Origin: Variovorax sp. PBL-H6
GTDB lineage: Bacteria > Pseudomonadota > Gammaproteobacteria > Burkholderiales > Burkholderiaceae_C
Reading direction: 5' to 3'
Assembly (NCBI RefSeq): GCF_901827155.1
Contig: NZ_LR594659.1
Span: forward strand, 930,001 to 994,000
Length of the DNA: 64,000 nt
Shown here: positions 45,480-53,370 of the stretch, in pieces
Position numbering within the stretch: position 1 is the first letter of the stretch
Layout: each line of letters opens with the position of its first letter
The notes under the pieces: model-generated
Told to the model about the DNA's origin: nothing
Database searches by the model: none
Seen by the model: the letters and a program-made list of their open reading frames with translations, nothing else
Translations under genes and position numbers: made by a program

Positions 45480-46403
45480 GTGCTCCAGCAACGAACCCTG
45501 AAATCCATCACCCGCGCCGTTGGCGTGGGGCTGCACAGCGGCCAGCGGGTCGAGCTCACGCTTCGGCCGGCGCCGGTCGATGCCGGCATCGTGTTCCGCC
45601 GCGTCGACCTGCCCGAGCCCGTCGAGATCCCGATGCGGGCCGAGGCCGTGACCGATACACGGCTGGCATCGACCGTCTCTGCCAAGGGCGCCAAGGTGCA
45701 GACCGTCGAACACCTGATGTCGGCCTGCGCGGGGCTGGGCATCGACAACCTGCTGATCGACATCACGGCCGACGAAGTGCCGATCCTCGACGGCTCGGCC
45801 TCGTCCTTCGTGTTCCTGCTGCAGAGCGCGGGCATCGAGCTGCAGAACGCGCCGCGCCGCTTCATCCGCGTCACCCGGCCTGTCGAGGTGCGCGAGGGCG
45901 AGGGGCATGAGCTCAAGTGGGCGCGCCTCGTGCCCTACCACGGCTACAAGCTGAGCTTCGAGATCGACTTCGATCACCGCGTCGTCAACGCGAGCGGCCA
46001 GCGCTTCGAATTCGACCTGGGCTCGGGCTCCTACAGCCGCGACATCGCGCGCGCGCGCACCTTCGGCTTCACAAAAGAGGTCGAGTACATGCGCTCCAAG
46101 GGCCTGGCGCTCGGCGGCGGTCTCGACAACGCGATCGTGATGGACGACACCAAGGTGCTCAATGCCGGCGGGCTTCGCTACGACGATGAATTCGTCAAGC
46201 ACAAGATCCTCGACGCCATGGGCGACCTCTACGTCATCGGCCGCCAACTGCTCGCGGCCTATAGCGCGTTCCGATCGGGGCATGCGCTCAACAACAAGCT
46301 GCTGCGCGAGCTGCTGGCCCAGCCGGACGCCTACGAGATCGTCAGCTTCGACGACCAGCGGCAGGCGCCGGCCGGCTTCGCCGAAGTCGCGCGGGCCTGG
46401 TAA
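45480..46403 (+). CDS. lpxC: UDP-3-O-acyl-N-acetylglucosamine deacetylase
   Basis: A 307-residue Zn2+ enzyme and committed step of lipid A synthesis. [36 protein letters not shown] (Zn His), [17 protein letters not shown] (Zn His and Asp) and [14 protein letters not shown] are diagnostic. GTG 45480 matches the usual N-terminus and length. ATG 45411 is in frame, overlaps the preceding mini-ORF stop, and would add 23 Arg/Ala-rich residues. Its place after ftsZ is the common proteobacterial order. Confidence 0.96.
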   Translation: MLQQRTLKSITRAVGVGLHSGQRVELTLRPAPVDAGIVFRRVDLPEPVEIPMRAEAVTDTRLASTVSAKGAKVQTVEHLMSACAGLGIDNLLIDITADEVPILDGSASSFVFLLQSAGIELQNAPRRFIRVTRPVEVREGEGHELKWARLVPYHGYKLSFEIDFDHRVVNASGQRFEFDLGSGSYSRDIARARTFGFTKEVEYMRSKGLALGGGLDNAIVMDDTKVLNAGGLRYDDEFVKHKILDAMGDLYVIGRQLLAAYSAFRSGHALNNKLLRELLAQPDAYEIVSFDDQRQAPAGFAEVARAW

Positions 46404-46419
46404 GTCGCCAAGACACACG

Positions 46420-46596
46420 ATGCTGCTGTTCCGCTGGGCCATCCTGTTGCTGCTGCTCGTGGCCGGCGCTTCCTTCGCCTTCTATGCGGGCACCGGTCAG
46501 CCCAAGTACAAGCGCTTCGGCTGGGTCGTGCTCAAGTGGACGCTGCTGGCGGCCCTGGGTTTCTTCGCCGTGCTCATTGCCGAGCGCGTCGCCTAG
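46420..46596 (+). CDS. Small two-helix membrane protein
   Basis: 58 residues, starting 16 bases after lpxC. Two hydrophobic segments (LLFRWAILLLLLVAGASFAF and VLKWTLLAALGFFAVLIAE) flank a basic loop (QPKYKRFGW). No named family recognised. The stop shares CTAG with the stop of the convergent CFA-like gene (a four-base tail overlap). Probably co-transcribed with lpxC. Confidence 0.65.
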   Translation: MLLFRWAILLLLLVAGASFAFYAGTGQPKYKRFGWVVLKWTLLAALGFFAVLIAERVA

Positions 46597-47870
46597 GCGC
46601 TGGCCGGGAACTTCAGCCTGTACAAACCGACATCGACGCGCCCCGCACGGAATCCGGCCTCGCAATAGCAGAGGTAGTACTCCCACAGTCTGCGAAAGGA
46701 CGCGTCGAAGCCCAGTTTCTCGATGTCGGGCCAGGCACGCAGGAATCGCTCCCGCCATTCGACCAGCGTGGCCGCGTAGCTTTCGCCAAAGGACAGCGCC
46801 TTTTCCAGCACCATGCCGGCGCGCTGTGCATGCGCGTGCAGTGCAGCTTCCGGCGGCAGCATTCCGCCAGGAAAGATGAAGCGCTGGATGAAGTCCGCAG
46901 CTTCGCGGTAGCGATCGAAGTGGGCGTCGGCGATGGTGATCACCTGCAGCACGGCGACGCCATCAGGCTTCAGCCGGCGGCGCAGGGTGTTGAAGTACAG
47001 CGGCCAGTAGCTTTCACCGACGGCTTCGAGCATCTCGATCGAGACGATGCGGTCGTACTGTCCGCCGACATCACGGTAGTCCTGCAGGCGCAGGTCCAGC
47101 CGCGTGGCCAGGCCCTCGTCGACAGCACGCCGGCGCGCATGCGTCAATTGCTCCAGAGACAGCGTCAGTCCGGTCACCCGCGCACGATGGCGCCTCGCCA
47201 TCGCCACCGCAAGTGCGCCCCAGCCGCAGCCGATCTCCAGCACCGAGGCGTCGGCTTCGAGTGCGAGCAGATCAAGAATGCGGTCGAGCTTGGCCGCCTG
47301 CGCGGCTTCGAGCGGCTCGTCCCCGCGCGTGTAGAGCGCGCTCGAGTAGATCAGCTCCTGGTCGAGCCACTTCCCATAGAAGTCGTTGCCGAGGTCGTAG
47401 TGGAAGGCGATGTTCTCGCGGCTGCCACGGCGCGTGTTGCGCCTTGCGAGGTGGTGCAACCGGTGCAGCCAGTGTGCCGGCAGGGCGGCCTCGAGCGATC
47501 CGGCCCAGCTCGACTCATTGTGCAGGCCCGACGCCAGCAGCGCGGCCAGGTCCGGGCTCGACCAGTCGCCGTCGCGGTACGAGCGGGCCAGGCCGATGTC
47601 GCCCTGCAGCAGCAGACGCAGCAGCGGGCGCCAGCGATGCAGCACGACCGAGGCGTGCGGGCCCGGGGCGGCACCACGGCCCTCGAGGCGTTCGCCGTCC
47701 GGCAGCTCGACCGAGAGCGTGCCGAAGTGCAGGCGGCGCAGCAGGCGCGTCATCAGGTGGCGCAATGGGCGCGTGGCCAGGGCCGCCAAAGGGCCGATGG
47801 AGGGCTTGGCCGTCGCCATCGCGTCGAACAGGCCCGAAGGGTCTTGCGGCGTGGGAGATGAGGTGCTCAT
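46593..47870 (-). CDS. Cyclopropane-fatty-acyl-phospholipid synthase-like methyltransferase
   Basis: A 425-residue CFA-synthase family SAM enzyme. An N-terminal lipid-binding domain is followed by the methyltransferase fold. AFHYDLGNDFYGKWLD, LIYSSALY, VLEIGCGWGALAVAMAR (SAM loop) and VSIEMLEAVGESYWP are signatures. Some residues differ from true CFA synthases, and in R. sphaeroides a relative encoded in a sigma-E regulon makes methylated or furan fatty acids. It is the last gene of a three-gene unit (FAD oxidoreductase, DUF1365, this) divergent from an ECF sigma gene, so oxidative membrane-lipid modification is the likely role. Confidence 0.85.
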   Translation of the reverse strand: MSTSSPTPQDPSGLFDAMATAKPSIGPLAALATRPLRHLMTRLLRRLHFGTLSVELPDGERLEGRGAAPGPHASVVLHRWRPLLRLLLQGDIGLARSYRDGDWSSPDLAALLASGLHNESSWAGSLEAALPAHWLHRLHHLARRNTRRGSRENIAFHYDLGNDFYGKWLDQELIYSSALYTRGDEPLEAAQAAKLDRILDLLALEADASVLEIGCGWGALAVAMARRHRARVTGLTLSLEQLTHARRRAVDEGLATRLDLRLQDYRDVGGQYDRIVSIEMLEAVGESYWPLYFNTLRRRLKPDGVAVLQVITIADAHFDRYREAADFIQRFIFPGGMLPPEAALHAHAQRAGMVLEKALSFGESYAATLVEWRERFLRAWPDIEKLGFDASFRRLWEYYLCYCEAGFRAGRVDVGLYRLKFPASA

Positions 47871-48661
47871 GAATGCTTGTTGTCGACGACGGTGACCTTC
47901 CGCTCGGGCGCGCCTGGACGCCGACGCAGCCGAAGGCCCTTGGCCCAGAGATGCAGGGCCTCCCAGTGGATAGCCGCAATCACCTTCAGCGTGAGCAGCG
48001 GGAAGGCGACGAAGGCACGCAGCAGCTGCCGGTCGTCGAGCGTGCGCCGCCGTGCATCGAAGCAGGCCGTGAGCACTGGCCCCTCACCGTCGCTCGCCGT
48101 CACGGCGATGCGCAGCCGTTCGTCGTGCTCTCGCGGGGTGGTGATGGCGAAGCGGTAGCGCATGTCGAGGGCAAGAAAGGGCGAGACGTGGAAGCGTTTC
48201 GCGCAGTGCTGCGTGAGCTCGCCTGCCTGGCGATGCGCCTCGTCCACCGGGATGAGGTAGCTGTGCCGCTCGCCGAAGGTGTTGTTGACCTCGTAGAGGA
48301 TGGCCTGAAGGCCGCCGACCGGGTGGTGGCAGAAGTAGACGCTCAGGGGATTGAAGGCGTAGCCCAGGATGCGCGGCATGGCCAGCAGGCGGATGGCGCC
48401 GCCGGTGGCGAAACCTGCGGCGTGGAGCTGATCTTCGACGTAGGGGCGCAAGCCCTGATCGCCGCCAGCGCCGTGGTCGCGCTGGTGCAGGCTGAAGAGA
48501 TTGAAGCGGTCGAGAGAGAAGAACCGCAGCCGGTCTGCCAGCCGAGGCAACTCGTCGAGGTCGAGCAGCAGCGAGAACACGCGGTAGCGCAGCCGATGCA
48601 CCACCGGCCGCAGCCGCTGGTGCATGACGCTGCCGCTGTAGAGCGCGGAGTGTTCGCTCAT
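47867..48661 (-). CDS. DUF1365 domain protein
   Basis: A 264-residue protein of unknown chemistry. Hallmarks include ALYSGSVMHQRLRPVVHRLR, PRILGYAFNPLSVYFCH and EVNNTFGERHSYLIP. DUF1365 is nearly always beside a CFA-like methyltransferase and a FAD oxidoreductase in ECF sigma/ChrR loci, as here. It overlaps both by four bases. A lipid-related enzymatic role is inferred from context only. Confidence 0.85.
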   Translation of the reverse strand: MSEHSALYSGSVMHQRLRPVVHRLRYRVFSLLLDLDELPRLADRLRFFSLDRFNLFSLHQRDHGAGGDQGLRPYVEDQLHAAGFATGGAIRLLAMPRILGYAFNPLSVYFCHHPVGGLQAILYEVNNTFGERHSYLIPVDEAHRQAGELTQHCAKRFHVSPFLALDMRYRFAITTPREHDERLRIAVTASDGEGPVLTACFDARRRTLDDRQLLRAFVAFPLLTLKVIAAIHWEALHLWAKGLRLRRRPGAPERKVTVVDNKHS

Positions 48662-50025
48662 GAAGCACGGGCCAGCGTCGCATGCCGGTGAATGCGACCC
48701 GACTCGTCGGCCACTGCCCAGGGCCTGCGCACGCCGCCCAGCGCCTCGGCAACGGCGAGTCCGGCCTGCAACCCGTCTTCGTGGAAGCCCGCGCCGAAAT
48801 AGGCGCCGCAAAACCAGACGCCGCGCCGGCCCTGCAGCGACCAGAGCGCGTGCTGGGCCCGGATCGCGGCGGCGTCGAAGAGAGGATGCTCGTACACCTC
48901 GGTGTGGAACACCTGTGCCGGCTCGTCCCTGGGATTCAGCGTGAGGAACAAGGGAGCGGCGCCGGGCAGCTGCTGCAGGCGGTTCATCCAGTAGCTCACG
49001 CGAGGCGCTTCCGCAATCCCTCGCGTTCCGGTGTAGTTCCAGCTCGACCACAGGCGATGTCGATGGGGCATCACCGTGGCGTCGCCGTGGAGCACGGCGT
49101 GGTTGCGGGTGTATTCGAACGCGCCGAGCAGTCTTCGCTCTTCGGCGTTCGCATCGGCCAGCAGGCGCAGGGCCTGGTCGGCATGGGTCGCGATCACGAC
49201 GTGGTCGAAGCGCTCGGGCGCCGGCCGGTCCGCCGTCTGCACGAGCACGCCTCCCGCGCCGGCCTGCACCTGGACCACGGCGCTGCCCAGGCGAAGGCGT
49301 GGTCCCAGCCCTTTCGTCAGGCGCTCGACATAGCGTCGGCTGCCGCCCCGCACCGTGCGCCACGCGTGGCGCTGCCCGAGCGCCAGCAGTTGGTGGTTTT
49401 CGCAGAAGCGCACGAAGGCTTCGGTCGGATACTTGCCGATGCGCGCTGGCGAGGCGGACCAGATGGCGGCGGCCATCGGATAGAGATGGTCCTCGCGAAA
49501 GGCGCGGCCGTAGCCGTGCAGGTCCAGGTAGGCGTCCAGCGGCATGAGTCCGACGGACCCCGCGTCCGCCGGCGCCCGCCGGTAGAAGCGGAGCACGTCG
49601 CGCAGCATCGACCAGAAGCGCGGGCTGACCAGGTTGCGACGCTGGGCAAACAGGGCGCGCAGGTCCGTGCCGGCGTACTCCAGGGCGCCGCCGTCCAGGC
49701 TCACCGCGAATGACATATCGGTGGGATCGGTCGCCACGCCGAGGTGCGCGAAGAGCGCGCTCAGGTTCGGGTAGGTCGCCTCGTTGTAGACGATGAACCC
49801 GGTATCGACCGCCACGGCGCCGGTGGGGCCGGAGAGCTCGACCGTGTTGCTGTGGCCGCCCGGCCGGCCATCGGCCTCGAACACCGTCACCTGGTGCTGC
49901 TGCCCCAGCAGCCAGGCGGCCGACAGGCCGGAGATGCCGCTGCCGACGACGGCAATGTCGAGCACGGGGCCGTCCGGGCCCACGGGGGATGGCGGATGCT
50001 CTTCGATGCCGTTCGCGAGGCGCAT
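48658..50025 (-). CDS. FAD-dependent oxidoreductase (amine oxidase-like)
   Basis: A 455-residue flavoprotein. The dinucleotide motif is DIAVVGSGISGLSAAWLL, followed by the GG doublet (DGRPGGHSNTV) of the amine oxidase/desaturase class. Near the C-terminus GVWFCGAYFGAGFHEDGLQA is the FAD-contacting end. It is related to carotenoid or fatty-acid desaturase-like flavoproteins. First gene of the CFA-like operon. A predicted ECF promoter (-35 at 50091-50096, -10 at 50068-50072) lies about 40 bases upstream on this strand. Confidence 0.83.
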   Translation of the reverse strand: MRLANGIEEHPPSPVGPDGPVLDIAVVGSGISGLSAAWLLGQQHQVTVFEADGRPGGHSNTVELSGPTGAVAVDTGFIVYNEATYPNLSALFAHLGVATDPTDMSFAVSLDGGALEYAGTDLRALFAQRRNLVSPRFWSMLRDVLRFYRRAPADAGSVGLMPLDAYLDLHGYGRAFREDHLYPMAAAIWSASPARIGKYPTEAFVRFCENHQLLALGQRHAWRTVRGGSRRYVERLTKGLGPRLRLGSAVVQVQAGAGGVLVQTADRPAPERFDHVVIATHADQALRLLADANAEERRLLGAFEYTRNHAVLHGDATVMPHRHRLWSSWNYTGTRGIAEAPRVSYWMNRLQQLPGAAPLFLTLNPRDEPAQVFHTEVYEHPLFDAAAIRAQHALWSLQGRRGVWFCGAYFGAGFHEDGLQAGLAVAEALGGVRRPWAVADESGRIHRHATLARAS

Positions 50026-50067
50026 GGCTGGCCTTGTGGGTGATGGTTTCGGTTTTGACGCTGGGAG

Positions 50068-50096
50068 TTGTACGTGCCAGCGACGCTTTTGGATCT
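50068..50096 (-). promoter_or_regulatory. Predicted ECF promoter of the FAD oxidoreductase-DUF1365-CFA operon
   Basis: On the minus strand AGATCC (50091-50096), 18-base spacer, TACAA (50068-50072). It has the same GATC-N18-G-TA geometry as the sigma gene's own promoter, but with more mismatches to TGATCC/TAAGA. Confidence 0.5.
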
Positions 50097-50113
50097 GATT
50101 GCGCGAAACGCTG

Positions 50114-50142
50114 TGATCTAATGCCGCGCGCGACGCGTAAGA
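50114..50142 (+). promoter_or_regulatory. Predicted autoregulatory ECF promoter of the sigma gene
   Basis: TGATCT (50114-50119), 18-base spacer, TAAGA (50138-50142). This is one base from the TGATCC-N18-TAAGA element I recall for the R. sphaeroides RpoE/ChrR (ECF11) group. Confidence 0.7.
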
Positions 50143-50147
50143 ACCGC

Positions 50148-50807
50148 ATGCGCATCGCCCCACAGTCAGAGAACGCCGCTTCCGGACCCGCCGGACTGCG
50201 AGCGCCCTGGCTGTCGATCGTGACCAAGGAAGAGCGGCGAGGATCCGTGCCGACCCCCGAGGAACTCAACGCATTGTTCAGAGCCGTGGCCCTTGCCGGC
50301 GACCGGCAGGCTTTCGCGGCGCTGTTCAAGCACTTCGCACCGCGCGTCAAGGCCTACCTGATGCTGCGCGGCACCGGCGAGGCCGTGGCCGAAGAGTTGA
50401 CGCAGGAAACCATGGTCACCCTTTGGCGCAAGGCCGCCCTGTTCGACCCTGAACGGGCGGGGCTGTCCACCTGGATCTTCGCCATTGCCCGCAACCTGCG
50501 GGTCGACCACCTCCGGCGTCCGGCGAACCGTGCCGTTGCCGATGAGGACGATCAGGCGAGCCAGATTCCAGATCCGCTGCCCGGTCTCGACGAGCAGGTG
50601 CTCGCCAGGCAGCGCGAGTCGCGCGTTCGAGTGGCGATGTCCCGGCTCTCGCAAGACCAGGCGCACATCCTGCGGTTGTCCTTCTTCGAAGAGCATCCCC
50701 ACGCCCGGATCGCGGAGGAGCTCGGGCTTCCGCTGGGCACGGTCAAGTCGCGCGTGCGCCTCGCGGTGAACCACCTGCGGCGATTGCTCGAGGGGCTCGA
50801 ACCATGA
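50148..50807 (+). CDS. ECF-type RNA polymerase sigma factor (RpoE/ChrR-partner class)
   Basis: 219 residues from ATG 50148. Region 2 (AALFKHFAPRVKAYLMLRGT, EELTQETMVTLWRKAALFDP, TWIFAIARNLRVDHLRR) and region 4 (LSQDQAHILRLSFFEEHPHA, IAEELGLPLGTVKSRVRLAV) are clear; the linker is short, as in ECF factors. The stop overlaps the anti-sigma start (ATGA). The predicted promoter ends only five bases before the ATG, so the message may be leaderless, or GTG 50220 or 50247 may be the true start. Expected trigger is singlet oxygen or organic peroxide stress, by family analogy. Confidence 0.9.
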   Translation: MRIAPQSENAASGPAGLRAPWLSIVTKEERRGSVPTPEELNALFRAVALAGDRQAFAALFKHFAPRVKAYLMLRGTGEAVAEELTQETMVTLWRKAALFDPERAGLSTWIFAIARNLRVDHLRRPANRAVADEDDQASQIPDPLPGLDEQVLARQRESRVRVAMSRLSQDQAHILRLSFFEEHPHARIAEELGLPLGTVKSRVRLAVNHLRRLLEGLEP

Positions 50808-51460
50808 TCCGCCACCATCCGCCGGACGATCTGCTGCTGTCGATGGCGGCGGGCACTTTGTCCGCCGGACCCGAGCTGGTCGTGGCCAGCCACCTGGAGA
50901 CGTGCGCCGATTGCCGCGGCCGGCTGCATTCGCTGGAGATAGCCGGCGGCGTGATGCTCGAGGCGTTGCCGCCCGAGACGCTCTCTTCCCAGGCATTGGC
51001 GAAGACCCTGGCCGCCATTGACGCCCCGCCGCTTCGTACGCGCGCCCCCGACGTGGTGCCGCGCGCACGACCGCCACTGCCGCCCGGCATGGCCTGGCCG
51101 CGCGCACTCGAAGCCTGCAGTGCCACGCCCTGGCGCTGGCTGGGCCCTGGCATGCGCTGGAGCCGACTGGTGCTGCCGGCCGATCCGAAAGCCAAGCTGT
51201 TCCTGCTGCGCATCGGCGCGGGCATGAGCCTGGCACCTCACACGCACAGCGATTGCGAGCTCACGCAGGTGCTGCATGGCGCTTTCCATGACGGCCGCGA
51301 CCTGTTCGGTGCGGGGGACTTCGATGCTGCCGACGACACCGTTCATCACCAGCCGATGGTGCAGGACGGCGGCGACTGCATCTGTCTCGCCTCGGTCGAG
51401 GGCCGCATGCGCTTCGACGGCCGCCTGGCGCGAACGCTGGCCGCGTTGATCGGCATGTAG
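50804..51460 (+). CDS. ChrR-type zinc anti-sigma factor with cupin domain
   Basis: 218 residues. The N-terminal anti-sigma domain has the ZAS motif in SHLETCADCRGRL (HxxxCxxC), binding Zn2+. The C-terminal cupin (LAPHTHSDCELTQVLHGAFH, then a later His in DDTVHHQ) is the stress-sensing module in ChrR. It holds the cognate sigma factor inactive until singlet oxygen or similar stress. Cotranscribed and translationally coupled with the sigma gene. The 13-base gap to the convergent DUF2177 gene holds no terminator. Confidence 0.92.
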   Translation: MIRHHPPDDLLLSMAAGTLSAGPELVVASHLETCADCRGRLHSLEIAGGVMLEALPPETLSSQALAKTLAAIDAPPLRTRAPDVVPRARPPLPPGMAWPRALEACSATPWRWLGPGMRWSRLVLPADPKAKLFLLRIGAGMSLAPHTHSDCELTQVLHGAFHDGRDLFGAGDFDAADDTVHHQPMVQDGGDCICLASVEGRMRFDGRLARTLAALIGM

Positions 51461-51473
51461 CCGCCGCGACGCC

Positions 51474-51893
51474 TCAGCGGGCGGCGCCGCCGAAAGCCAG
51501 CACGGCGCGGCATCCCGCCGCTGCAGCCGCCGCCGTGACGAAGGTGCCCCAGCCCAGGTCGATGAGGGTCAACCGCCAAGGCCAGTCCTTCAGCGTGGCC
51601 TGATTGGTGAAGTCGTAGGTCGCATAGGCGAACAGGCCGAGCAATGCGCCACGCCCGAGAGCCGAGGTCCACGATCGTGCCTCCACCGCCGGCGCGACGG
51701 CAAAGATCACGATGCCAGCGACATACAGCACGTAGAAGGTCAAGGCGGCTTTCACGTCCATGTCGGGCCGCATGAGGTGGCCGATCGCAGGCCGATACAC
51801 GCGGCTGGCCATCGTGCCCAGCCAGGCGGCGTCGAGCGCCAGGAACACGAGGGCCGAGCTGGCATAGGCGGTGAGGAACTGGCGCATGAACAT
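51474..51893 (-). CDS. DUF2177 family membrane protein
   Basis: A 139-residue protein with four predicted helices. FLALDAAWLGTMASRVYRPA and FAYATYDFTNQATLKDWPWR are DUF2177 signatures. Function unknown. AGGAG five bases before the ATG on this strand supports 51893. A predicted ECF promoter lies directly upstream, tying it to the sigma/ChrR regulon. DUF2177 genes are common in such loci. Confidence 0.85.
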   Translation of the reverse strand: MFMRQFLTAYASSALVFLALDAAWLGTMASRVYRPAIGHLMRPDMDVKAALTFYVLYVAGIVIFAVAPAVEARSWTSALGRGALLGLFAYATYDFTNQATLKDWPWRLTLIDLGWGTFVTAAAAAAGCRAVLAFGGAAR

Positions 51894-51933
51894 GGAGGCT
51901 CCTGGGACCAAGGAGCCGAGGCGACCCCAGGGC

Positions 51934-51963
51934 TCTCTACGCTCGAAAGCCGTTCGCAGATCA
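51934..51963 (-). promoter_or_regulatory. Predicted ECF promoter of the DUF2177 gene
   Basis: On the minus strand TGATCT (51958-51963), 18-base spacer, TAGAGA (51934-51939). The -35 is identical to that of the sigma gene and the spacing is the same. The leader would be about 34 bases. Confidence 0.65.
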
Positions 51964-52001
51964 CGTTGGGGTGCCGGCTCGGCCGGCTGCGCCTGCGAGA
52001 T

Positions 52002-52802
52002 TCATGAACGCTCCCTGCGAGGCGGCGCCGGCACGAAGGCGCTGGTGCGTGCCATGTAGTCGCGGTAGGCGGGCCGGCGTTCCTCGATGTCCTTCTCGAG
52101 CAGGCGCACGCCCGAGACCTCGAGCAGCAGCCCCGTCATGAGCAACGGCGAAATCGCGCTCCACAGGGCTTGAAATCCCGATGCGCCAAGGGCCATCAAC
52201 CAGAAGCCCCACCACACGCAAGCTTCACCGAAGTAGTTGGGATGGCGTGAGTAGCGCCACAGGCCCCGGTCCATGACTTCGCCGCGGTGCGCGGGATCGG
52301 CCCTGAAGCGCGCGAGCTGCATATCGCCGATCGCCTCGAACGCGATACCGAACGCGGCCAGGGAAGCACCTGCGGCGTCGAGCCAGTTGGGCGGGCGCGC
52401 GGAGTCGGCTGCGGCCAGGAAAGGGGCCGAGACGATCCAGGCCAGAACCGCCTGCAGTCCGAAGACGAGGTACAGGCTCTTCCAGCCGAACCCCGGCTCG
52501 TTGCGCTGCCGCATGTCCCGGTAGCGGCGGTCTTCGCCATGCCCCCAGTTGCGCCAGGTGATGTAGATGCCGAGCCGCAGCCCCCAGACCAGCCCGAGGG
52601 CCGCCATGAGCCAGGTGCGCGAACCTGTGCCGGGCTGCATCCCAAGGTAGAGCAGTGCCGGGCCCGCAATCAGGAAGGGCCAGGCCCGGTCGGCCAGGCT
52701 CGCATCGCCGCGCACGAGGCTGGCGAGCCATGTCAGGAGGGCCAAACCGAGTGCGAGCGCCAGCCCGGCAAGTGCGAGCAGCAGCGGCGGCGCAGCAGTC
52801 AT
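52002..52802 (-). CDS. DUF1295 / steroid 5-alpha-reductase-like membrane protein
   Basis: 266 residues with six or seven helices. RLGIYITWRNWGHGEDRRYR and GLWRYSRHPNYFGEACVWWG are diagnostic for DUF1295, an isoprenylcysteine-methyltransferase/steroid-reductase-like fold that binds NADPH. It is a recurrent member of CFA/DUF1365/ChrR gene sets. Here it follows ruvC at 16 bases and no ECF-type site was found before it. It may be read from the ruvC operon, and its link to the stress regulon rests on neighbourhood only. Confidence 0.85.
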   Translation of the reverse strand: MTAAPPLLLALAGLALALGLALLTWLASLVRGDASLADRAWPFLIAGPALLYLGMQPGTGSRTWLMAALGLVWGLRLGIYITWRNWGHGEDRRYRDMRQRNEPGFGWKSLYLVFGLQAVLAWIVSAPFLAAADSARPPNWLDAAGASLAAFGIAFEAIGDMQLARFRADPAHRGEVMDRGLWRYSRHPNYFGEACVWWGFWLMALGASGFQALWSAISPLLMTGLLLEVSGVRLLEKDIEERRPAYRDYMARTSAFVPAPPRRERS

Positions 52803-52818
52803 TGCTTCGCCGGCGCCA

Positions 52819-53367
52819 TCAGCGCGTGCGGCCTCCGCGGTACGCGCTGAGGGTCCCGCGCATCAGCACGGCCGCCTGGCCGATACGTGCCATCGAGCTG
52901 CCCACGTGTGCGTGGGTGATCGCAATGCCCAGGGCGTCAGCGGCATCGCTGCCCGGGACGCCGGGCAGCGACAACAAGCGTCGCACCATTTCCTGCACCT
53001 GAGGCTTGGCGGCGCGGCCATGGCCGGCGACGGCCTGCTTCATCTGCAGGGCGGTGTACTCGGCGACGGGAAGGGCGTTGGTCACAAGCGCAGTGATGCA
53101 GGCGCCTCTCGCCTGGCCGAGCAGCAGGGTGGATTGCGGATTGACGTTGACGAACACGATTTCTATCGCCGCCGCATCGGGCCGGTAGGTCGCCACGATC
53201 TCGCCGATGCCGTCGTACAGCACCTTGAGGCGCGCCGGCAGTTCGCCCTTGAGCACGCTGCGGGTGCTGATGGTGCCGCTGGCGACGTAGCGCAGCGCAT
53301 GGCCGTCCATGTCCACCACGCCAAAGCCGGTGGTCTGCAGGCCGGGGTCGATGCCGAGGATGCGCAT
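52819..53367 (-). CDS. ruvC: Holliday junction endonuclease RuvC
   Basis: 182 residues. [18 protein letters not shown] (catalytic Asp7), [20 protein letters not shown] (Glu), [20 protein letters not shown] and [16 protein letters not shown] (acidic pair region) are the RuvC signature set. It resolves four-way junctions with RuvAB, whose genes are not in the window. It sits three bases after the cdsA-like gene, same strand, so probably one transcript. Confidence 0.95.
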   Translation of the reverse strand: MRILGIDPGLQTTGFGVVDMDGHALRYVASGTISTRSVLKGELPARLKVLYDGIGEIVATYRPDAAAIEIVFVNVNPQSTLLLGQARGACITALVTNALPVAEYTALQMKQAVAGHGRAAKPQVQEMVRRLLSLPGVPGSDAADALGIAITHAHVGSSMARIGQAAVLMRGTLSAYRGGRTR

Positions 53368-53370
53368 GTT

